This document shows, piece after piece, positions 58,268 to 64,000 of a stretch of 64,000 nucleotides of DNA. Position 1 is the stretch's first letter; every line of letters begins with the position of its first letter. Source of the stretch: VGDP01 sp964530335 (GTDB taxonomy: Bacteria; Pseudomonadota; Alphaproteobacteria; SP197). A program made the position numbers and the translations under genes. The stretch is from contig CAZGYG010000003.1 of NCBI GenBank assembly GCA_964530335.1, positions 1 to 64,000 of the forward strand. The letters run 5' to 3'. The notes under the pieces were generated by a model. It worked only from the letters and a program-made list of their open reading frames with translations. It had not been told where the DNA came from and did no database searches.

Positions 58268-59451
58268 GCGCCCTCCAGCCCCGGTCGGGCGCGGCCGAAC
58301 CGCGCGGCGACGCGGCGCCCGGCGCCGTCGAGCCCGTCGAGCACGGCGTCCAGCGGGGTCGCGCCCGGCCGCCGCGCGACACGCGCGCTGAGCCACAGCC
58401 CGAAGGCGCCGAACGCGGCGAACGGCAGCCACAGGGCCGGTCCGGCGGCGACGTAGCCGAGGTCGGCCAGGCTTTCGCCGAACTGGAGCACATGGTGATA
58501 GATCAGCAGCACCAGGACGGCCGCCACCAGCCCGGCGCCCTGGCGCGCGCGCTTCGTCGCCAGGCCGAACGGCGCCGCGACGAACGGCAGCAGGATCAGC
58601 GAGACCGCGCGCACCAGGCGGGCATGGAGTTCGGCGCGCACGCGCTGGCCCTCGTCGCCGCCGTCGCCGCGCCGCGCCCACAGCTCGCCCAGCGTCAACT
58701 CACGCTCGCCCTCGCCGCGCAGCCGGAACGGGGCCAGCGCACCGGCGACGTCGAGCGCCACGTCGAGGCTGTCGAAGCGCAGCACCGCCGGGTCCTCGAC
58801 CCCGGGGCCGGAACGGATCTCGACGCCGTCGCTCAGGTGCAGCACCAGGCCTTCGCCGTTCTCGGCGCGCGCCAGCCGGCCGGACCGCGCGCCGGTGGTC
58901 AGCCCGCCCGCTTCGTCGCGCCGGTCGATGACGATGCCGCCAAGCTCGTTCGCCGCGGCATCGACGCGCTCGGCCATCAGCGTCAACGTGCCGTCCGAGA
59001 TGAACGCGCCCGGTTCGAGCGAGGCGTCCCACGCGGCGTTGGTCACCACGTAGACGACCGAGCGATAGGCGTAGCGGCTGTGCGGCTGCAACCAGCCGAG
59101 CAGCGCCAGGCTGGCGACGGCGAGCACGGCGGCGAACGCGACCAGCGGCGCGATCAGCCGGGGGAACCCGACGCCCGCGGCGAACGCCGCGTCGAGCTCG
59201 CTCTGGGCCGCGAGCCGGCTGGTCATCGCGAAGACCGCCAGGAAGAACGCCGCCGGCAGCGCCATGCCCATGTAGTGCGGCACCAGATTGGCGATCATGC
59301 GCAGCACCAGCGTCAACGGCCCGCCCTTGTTGGCGAGCAAGTCCAAGAGCCTCAGCAGCCGTTCCAGGAGCAGCGCGGCGAGCACCACCCCAATGCCGAG
59401 CACCAGGGGCCTCAAGGTCTCGATCAGGACGTATCGGTCGAGCACGCGCAT
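58264..59451 (-). CDS. lptF: LptF-like permease (YjgP/YjgQ family)
   Basis: A 395-residue partner starting MRVLDRYVLIETLRPLVLG. Helices 1-3, coupling segment FAMTSRLAAQSELDAAFAAGVGF, a periplasmic jellyroll (FISDGTLTLMAERVDAA) and helices 4-6 are visible. With the downstream LptG it would form the inner-membrane part of an LPS-type or other lipid exporter. Starts 22 bp after the HIT gene. Usual length (about 360-390). Confidence 0.88.
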   Translation of the reverse strand: MRVLDRYVLIETLRPLVLGIGVVLAALLLERLLRLLDLLANKGGPLTLVLRMIANLVPHYMGMALPAAFFLAVFAMTSRLAAQSELDAAFAAGVGFPRLIAPLVAFAAVLAVASLALLGWLQPHSRYAYRSVVYVVTNAAWDASLEPGAFISDGTLTLMAERVDAAANELGGIVIDRRDEAGGLTTGARSGRLARAENGEGLVLHLSDGVEIRSGPGVEDPAVLRFDSLDVALDVAGALAPFRLRGEGERELTLGELWARRGDGGDEGQRVRAELHARLVRAVSLILLPFVAAPFGLATKRARQGAGLVAAVLVLLIYHHVLQFGESLADLGYVAAGPALWLPFAAFGAFGLWLSARVARRPGATPLDAVLDGLDGAGRRVAARFGRARPGLEGA

Positions 59452-59472
59452 CGCAAAGACGGGAATCGCGGC

Positions 59473-59916
59473 TCAGGTCCGGCCGGGCCAGACCCGGCCG
59501 ATCGCCTCGACCAGGGCGGGCACCAGGGTATCCGGCACGGTCATCGGCCTGGTCGGATCGGGCGGGCGTGGCCACGCCGCGTCCTCGAACGACTGCCCGG
59601 CGAATTCGCGCGCCGCCGCGTAGCGCGGGAAGACGTGGAAGTGGACGTCCGGGTCCACCATCATCAGCATCAGGTAGTTGATCCGGTCGTAAGCGAACAG
59701 GCCGTGGAGCGCCGCCTCGGCATCGCGCACCATGCCGCGCAATTCGAGGAACGCCTCGGAGCCGAGCGCGCCGAAGGCGCGCGCGGGCTCGGTCGAGACC
59801 AGGACCAGCGAGCCGAGCGTGACCTGCTGCGGCCGCACCAACGCGACCCAGCGCCGGGTCTCGGCCACCCGGTTCGCCGGATCGCCGAACTTGGTCATGG
59901 TCGCATTGGCCGCCAT
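59473..59916 (-). CDS. HIT family protein
   Basis: A 147-residue histidine-triad-fold protein. The catalytic stretch DVHFHVFPRY retains the nucleophilic middle His and the last His while the first is Asp. Early part: NRVAETRRWVALVRPQQVTLGSLVL. Hydrolyses nucleotide phosphoramidates or transfers nucleotidyl groups. Upstream of the lptFG pair; one member of a lipid cluster by position only. Confidence 0.82.
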   Translation of the reverse strand: MAANATMTKFGDPANRVAETRRWVALVRPQQVTLGSLVLVSTEPARAFGALGSEAFLELRGMVRDAEAALHGLFAYDRINYLMLMMVDPDVHFHVFPRYAAAREFAGQSFEDAAWPRPPDPTRPMTVPDTLVPALVEAIGRVWPGRT

Positions 59917-59953
59917 TCTGGTTCCCCGCCGGTCGAGGCCACGATAGTGGCGG

Positions 59954-60865
59954 CTAGGCGCCGACGCCAGCCGCGCCGACGCGGAGCTCGTAGTCGGCGA
60001 TCTCGGCCAGGCGCGGGGTTTCGCCGTCGACCAGGGCGCGGGTGGTCACCCGGATGCGCCAGCCGGCACGTTCCGGCTCGATCCGATAGAGGTTCCACGC
60101 CGCGGCTTCGGCGTGGCGCACCGGCCGCGCCGAGCCCGAGGGTACGCCGATCACCGGGGCATGGCCCGCCCCCGTCGGGAAGCGGCCGAACCCGGAGGTG
60201 TGCGTGTGGCCGTGCAGGATCAGTTCGACCCCGGCGCGCGCCACCGCCTGGGCGAACGGCGCCATGTCGATCAGGCTCTTGCGCCGGGGTCCGGCCGGCA
60301 GTGGCGGGTGGTGGATCAGCATCACCCGGCAAAGCCCTTCGCGCCCCAGCTGGCCGAGCAGGCGCTCGGTCGCCGCAATCTGCTCGGGGCCGACGCGGCC
60401 GCCGGCGCTGCGCCACGGCATCGGCGCCGCCGTGCTGACGCCGATGAGCGCGACGCGCCCGCGCACCCGGAGCGTCGGGAAACGTGCGTCGCCGTCGTCG
60501 CCGGCCATGAACGCGCGCCAGTGCTCCAGAGTTTCGGCCGGATCGATGGCGACGTAGTGATCGTGGTTGCCTGGCACGACCGTGACCTCGGCCGGCGCCC
60601 CGAGGCTCTCGAGCCAGCGCGCGGCCAGACGGAATTCCTCCGGCAGCGAGATGTTGCACAGGTCGCCGGTGAGGGCGATGTGGTCCGGCGCCCGCGCCTT
60701 GAGGTCGGCGACCAGCGCGGCCAGCACCTCGGGCCGATGGATGTACCGCCGGCGGCGCAGCCAGTTGAGCGCGCCGAGCGCGCGCTTGGAAGCGAGCAGC
60801 CTGGGCGGCGGCCACGGCAGCGGCAGATGCGGGTCCGTCAGGTGGGCCAGCGCGAACGGGGTCAT
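59954..60865 (-). CDS. Metallophosphoesterase
   Basis: A 303-residue calcineurin-like phosphoesterase: AHLTDPHLPL, LTGDLCN, VPGNHDHYVAI, LIHHPPLPAG, HGHTHTSGFGRF, all five metal blocks. Possible substrates: lipid or nucleotide phosphate. Starts divergently from the CDP-alcohol enzyme at 60960, 94 bp away. Cytoplasmic. Confidence 0.9.
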   Translation of the reverse strand: MTPFALAHLTDPHLPLPWPPPRLLASKRALGALNWLRRRRYIHRPEVLAALVADLKARAPDHIALTGDLCNISLPEEFRLAARWLESLGAPAEVTVVPGNHDHYVAIDPAETLEHWRAFMAGDDGDARFPTLRVRGRVALIGVSTAAPMPWRSAGGRVGPEQIAATERLLGQLGREGLCRVMLIHHPPLPAGPRRKSLIDMAPFAQAVARAGVELILHGHTHTSGFGRFPTGAGHAPVIGVPSGSARPVRHAEAAAWNLYRIEPERAGWRIRVTTRALVDGETPRLAEIADYELRVGAAGVGA

Positions 60866-60959
60866 GGCGGCGGGAAGTCCGGGCTTCGCGGAAAACGCCC
60901 GCGGAGTGTATCAAAGGAGCGTCGCGGGCGTCGCGGCGAAGGGCGGCCGGCAAGGAGCG

Positions 60960-62117
60960 ATGGCGGAACTCGACACGGAACGCGCGATGCCGGTTACGGC
61001 GGCCGTGGTGGTCGGCGACCACGGCGTCGCGCCGTTCGGGGTGACGCCGGCCGAGCGCCTGGTCCGCGCGCTCCGGCGGGCGGGGGTCGCGGCGATCGCG
61101 CGCCATCCCGAATCTCCGCCGCCGGCGGACCGGATCGTCGTGGTGCGCGCCGATCATCTCTACGACGAGGCGATCGTGCGCGCGCTCGTGGCGCGCGACG
61201 GCGTGCTGCTGGTCGATGGCAAGGGGGCCGCGCTCGCCGCCACCGTGGCGGCGGCGGATGCCCCGGCGCTGGCCGCGGCGCTGGCCGCCGGCCAGAGGGT
61301 GCCGGACGGGCTTCGGCACCTGACCGCGACCGACGCGGGCGATCTGGCCCCGGCGTACCGCGATGCCCTGCGCAAGCGGGCCCAACCGCTGCTCGTCGCG
61401 CTCGACGGCACGACGCGGCGCGCGGCCGAGCGGCGGCTGTTCGACGACGCCTACAAGGGCGTCACCGACATCGTCACCAAGTACCTGTGGCCGTGGCCCG
61501 CGTTCCATGCGACGCGGCTCGCCGCCGCGCTCGGCGTCAGCGCCAACCAGGTGACCTGGGCGAGCCTTGCGTTCGTGCTCGCCGCGCTGGTGCTGTTCCG
61601 CGACGGGCTGTACCTGGCCGGGCTCGGCTGCGCCTGGGCCATGTGCCTCCTCGACACCGTCGACGGCAAGCTCGCGCGCGTCACCCTCGCCTCCAGCCGG
61701 TTCGGCAACGCGCTCGACCACGGCATCGATCTGGTGCATCCGCCGTTCTGGTACCTGGCGTGGGCCGCGGCGCTCGAGGACGCCGGCTTCGCGGTGCGCG
61801 AGCTCACCCTCGCCGTGGTCGCGGGCTATGTCGCCGGGCGCTTGCAGGAAGGCCTGTTCCTGTGGCGGTTCGGCATCGAGATGCACGTCTGGCGCCGGTT
61901 CGATTCGCGCTTCAGGCTTATCACCGCGCGGCGCAACCCGAACCTCGTGCTGCTGAGCATCGGCGCGCTCGCCGGTCGGCCCGAGCTCGGTTTCGCCGCC
62001 GTGGCCCTGTGGACAGTGGCCACGTTCGGCTTGCACTTGGTGCGCATCGGCCAGGCGCTGATCGCGGGCCGGCGGCCCGGGGGCGTGCGTTCGTGGCTCG
62101 CCGAACCGGGCACATGA
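60960..62117 (+). CDS. Fused nucleotidyltransferase-like/CDP-alcohol phosphatidyltransferase, copy 2
   Basis: A 385-residue paralogue of the 56008 gene. The N-terminal half has DRIVVVRADHLYDEAIVRAL, like a nucleotidyltransferase DH motif; the membrane half has D232-x2-D235-G-x2-A-R...G249-x3-D253-x3-D257 (DTVDGKLARVTLASSRFG). Start ATG 60960 follows AAGGAG by only two bases; an ATG at 60987 is possible. It overlaps the kinase start (ATGA). Confidence 0.85.
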   Translation: MAELDTERAMPVTAAVVVGDHGVAPFGVTPAERLVRALRRAGVAAIARHPESPPPADRIVVVRADHLYDEAIVRALVARDGVLLVDGKGAALAATVAAADAPALAAALAAGQRVPDGLRHLTATDAGDLAPAYRDALRKRAQPLLVALDGTTRRAAERRLFDDAYKGVTDIVTKYLWPWPAFHATRLAAALGVSANQVTWASLAFVLAALVLFRDGLYLAGLGCAWAMCLLDTVDGKLARVTLASSRFGNALDHGIDLVHPPFWYLAWAAALEDAGFAVRELTLAVVAGYVAGRLQEGLFLWRFGIEMHVWRRFDSRFRLITARRNPNLVLLSIGALAGRPELGFAAVALWTVATFGLHLVRIGQALIAGRRPGGVRSWLAEPGT

Positions 62118-63049
62118 CCCGCGTCGCCGTCGTCACCAATCCGCGCAGCCGCCGCAACCGGCGTCACGGTCCCGGCGTCGGGCGCCCGGCCATCGAGCGC
62201 GCGGGCGCGCTCCAGGTAACGATGGGGCGGGATCATGACCTGGGCGCGGCGTTCGCCGAATTCGCCGCCGCCGGGGTCGGACTGGTCGTGATCGACGGCG
62301 GCGACGGCACGGTCCGCGCGGCGCTCGCCGCGGCGTTTGCTCAGCCGGGCTTCGTTCCGCGCTTCGCCGCGCTTGGCTCGGGCACCACCAACATGATCGC
62401 CGCCGACGTCGGGCCGCGTGGCGACCGCGCCGCCGCGTTCGACCGGCTGGTCGCGCTTGGCGGCAGTCTCGATCGCCATACCCTGTGGCGGAACCCGATT
62501 CGGCTCACGGGCGCCAGGGATGGCGTGCCGCACTACGGCTTCTTCTTCGGCGCCGGGGCGCTGGCCTGGGGCACGCGCCTGACCCGGCGCCGCATTCAAC
62601 GCGGCCCGCTGGCCAGCGTGGCCGGCACCGCGATCGGCATCGCGGCGACCGCGGGGCTGCTCGCGCTCGGCCTCGGGCGCCCAGGCGTCGAACTCGCCGT
62701 CGGCTACGACGACGGTCCCGTCGTCGCTGGCCGGCGCACCCTGTTGCTCGTGTCGACGCTCGAACGTCTCGTCGGCGGGATGCATCCGTTCTGGGGCGAC
62801 GGCGACGGCGCGCTTAAGGTGCTCGACATCGCCGCGCCGTGCCGCCGGTTTGCCTGCGCCGCGCCGGCGCTGGTGCGCGGTCGGCCCAGCCCGTGGCTCG
62901 CCGCGGCGGGCTATCGCAGCCGTCGCGCCCACCGGCTCGAGCTCGAGCTCGCCGAGGACGCAGTGTTCGACGGCGAGTGGATCGTCCCCAAGCCCGGCGA
63001 GCGGCTGGTGCTCGACGCGGCCCCGGCGGTCGGGTTCGTGCGGCCATGA
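62114..63049 (+). CDS. Diacylglycerol kinase-family lipid kinase (ceramide-kinase-like candidate)
   Basis: A 311-residue DAGK-catalytic-domain protein: VAVVTNPRSRRNRR, GGDGTVRAAL (nucleotide loop), ALGSGTTNMIAADVG and later SPWLAAAGYR. It phosphorylates a lipid hydroxyl. As I recall, Caulobacter ceramide kinase (CpgB) is of this type, so a ceramide-like substrate is possible here. Overlaps both neighbours by ATGA. Confidence 0.85.
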   Translation: MTRVAVVTNPRSRRNRRHGPGVGRPAIERAGALQVTMGRDHDLGAAFAEFAAAGVGLVVIDGGDGTVRAALAAAFAQPGFVPRFAALGSGTTNMIAADVGPRGDRAAAFDRLVALGGSLDRHTLWRNPIRLTGARDGVPHYGFFFGAGALAWGTRLTRRRIQRGPLASVAGTAIGIAATAGLLALGLGRPGVELAVGYDDGPVVAGRRTLLLVSTLERLVGGMHPFWGDGDGALKVLDIAAPCRRFACAAPALVRGRPSPWLAAAGYRSRRAHRLELELAEDAVFDGEWIVPKPGERLVLDAAPAVGFVRP

Positions 63050-64000
63050 CCGGCGACCCGCTCGACCGGCTGGTCGCGCTGGTCGCGCCGGAATCCCGGG
63101 CGACCGTGCCGGCGGAGCTCGGCGTCGTCGTCGCGGCGCTGCGTGCCCGCTTCGGTCCGGCCGTGGCGGCGGTGCTTTATTACGGTTCGTGCCTGCGGCT
63201 GGGCACGCTCGATGGCGTGATCGACGTCTACGTGCTGATCGATGACGTCGCGCCCGCGCCCCTGCGGCGGCGGGCGATGGGCGGTGCGATCCTGGCCTTG
63301 GCGTGCCGGCTCCTGCCGCCCAACGTCTACCACCTGTCGGTCGATGGGCCGCGCACGCTTGCCGTCAAGGCGGCGGTGATGTCGCTCGCGGGCTTCGCGC
63401 GGGGCCTCGAGGTAACGGCTTTCGTGCCGGCGCTCTGGGCGCGCTTCGCCCAGCCGGCCGTGGCGGTCTACGCCCGCGACGAGGCGATCGCGGCATCGCT
63501 CGATCGTTTGCGCGCCCGGGCCGTCGCCACCGCGGCGTGGCACGGCGCCCATCTGGCGCCTGCCCGCGCGGAGCCCTTGGAGCCGTGGCGCCGCGTGTTC
63601 CGCGCGACCTACGGCTGCGAGTTGCGCGCCGAGGCTGTCGACCGGGCCGACGCGGTGGTCGAGGCGGCGGCCCTGCGCTACGCCGAGCTGACGCGCCCCG
63701 CGCTCGCCGCCGCCGGGATCGCCTGGACCGAGGGGACGGGTGCGCTCGAACTCGCGGTAGGCGCCGGTGCGCGTCGCCGCGCGCGGCTGGCCTGGGCGCT
63801 GCGCCGCCCCGCCGGCAAGCTGCTGAGTCTGCTCAGGTTGGCCAAGGCCGCATTCACGTTCGAGGGTGGCGCCGACTACCTGGCGTGGAAGATCGAGCGT
63901 CATGCCGGCGTGCGGCCCGCGCTCTCGCCCTGGCAGCGGCGTCACCCGCTGCTTGCGCTGCCTTTGCTGGCCTGGCGGCTTTGGCGCCAGGGCGTTGTGC
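63046..64000 (+). CDS. Nucleotidyltransferase-like protein, cut by the window end
   Basis: From ATG 63046 an open frame runs to the end of the window (at least 318 residues) without a stop. The stretch LYYGSCLRLGTLDGVIDVYV followed by LIDDVAP resembles the nucleotidyltransferase GS...DxD motif. The rest is helical and Arg/Ala-rich, ending in PLLAWRLWRQGVV. In Caulobacter a nucleotidyltransferase-like protein is, as I recall, part of the ceramide-phosphoglycerate genes; whether this is its equivalent needs comparison. Confidence 0.7.
   Translation, partial: MTGDPLDRLVALVAPESRATVPAELGVVVAALRARFGPAVAAVLYYGSCLRLGTLDGVIDVYVLIDDVAPAPLRRRAMGGAILALACRLLPPNVYHLSVDGPRTLAVKAAVMSLAGFARGLEVTAFVPALWARFAQPAVAVYARDEAIAASLDRLRARAVATAAWHGAHLAPARAEPLEPWRRVFRATYGCELRAEAVDRADAVVEAAALRYAELTRPALAAAGIAWTEGTGALELAVGAGARRRARLAWALRRPAGKLLSLLRLAKAAFTFEGGADYLAWKIERHAGVRPALSPWQRRHPLLALPLLAWRLWRQGVV

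Noticed and set aside
60113..62100. Plus-strand frame leading into the lipid kinase
   Set aside because: The first part is antisense to the phosphoesterase and then out of frame with the CDP-alcohol enzyme; only 62114 onward is real.

Overview
The window is 64 kb of very GC-rich, gene-dense bacterial chromosome from a draft assembly (one 100-N gap). The organism is almost certainly an alphaproteobacterium, most like the Rhodospirillales and relatives. Evidence: the order mnmE-mnmG-rsmG-parA-parB facing a DUF3576 lipoprotein-leuS-lptE-holA run, two perfect parS sites, small alphaproteobacterial proteins (DUF6489, DUF3576) and an alphaproteobacterial-type porin. No rRNA, tRNA, CRISPR array, prophage or insertion sequence was seen. 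Many genes overlap as ATGA or GTGA, so translational coupling is common.

Layout. 0-3.7 kb: polyamine (gamma-glutamylputrescine-type) catabolism. 3.8-11.1 kb: unlinked housekeeping genes (a GGDEF diguanylate cyclase, beta-carbonic anhydrase, quinone oxidoreductase, a diheme cytochrome c behind an FNR-type box, a YyaL-like protein). 11.3-22.5 kb: the conserved tRNA-modification, chromosome-partition and replication block; the N gap lies in mnmE. 22.8-29.6 kb: a porin, then four tandem sulfotransferase paralogues with an iron/2-oxoglutarate hydroxylase among them, a YggS protein and a conserved hypothetical. 29.7-35.9 kb: a Lon-family protease, an OmpR-type regulator, an MFS transporter, a metallo-beta-lactamase-fold enzyme and a methyltransferase.

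35.9-49.2 kb: twelve minus-strand genes with no gap above about 10 bp: glycosyltransferases, a histidine phosphatase, a polysaccharide deacetylase, a complete oligopeptide-type ABC importer and a pirin. Divergent from them are an ABC exporter with an unusual ATPase domain and a small cyclic-nucleotide-binding protein. Together these look like a surface-glycoconjugate locus joined to an uptake system.

52.5-64 kb: a lipid-modification region: enoyl-CoA hydratase, nucleotidyltransferase, a large GNAT-type acyltransferase, a sterol-desaturase-family hydroxylase, two paralogous fused CDP-alcohol phosphatidyltransferases, LptG/LptF-type permeases, a HIT protein, a metallophosphoesterase, a DAGK-type lipid kinase and a nucleotidyltransferase-like protein cut by the window end. 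The combination resembles, by inference, the sphingolipid (ceramide phosphoglycerate) locus known from Caulobacter. It and the sulfotransferase/hydroxylase cassette are the two best candidates for under-described biology here.
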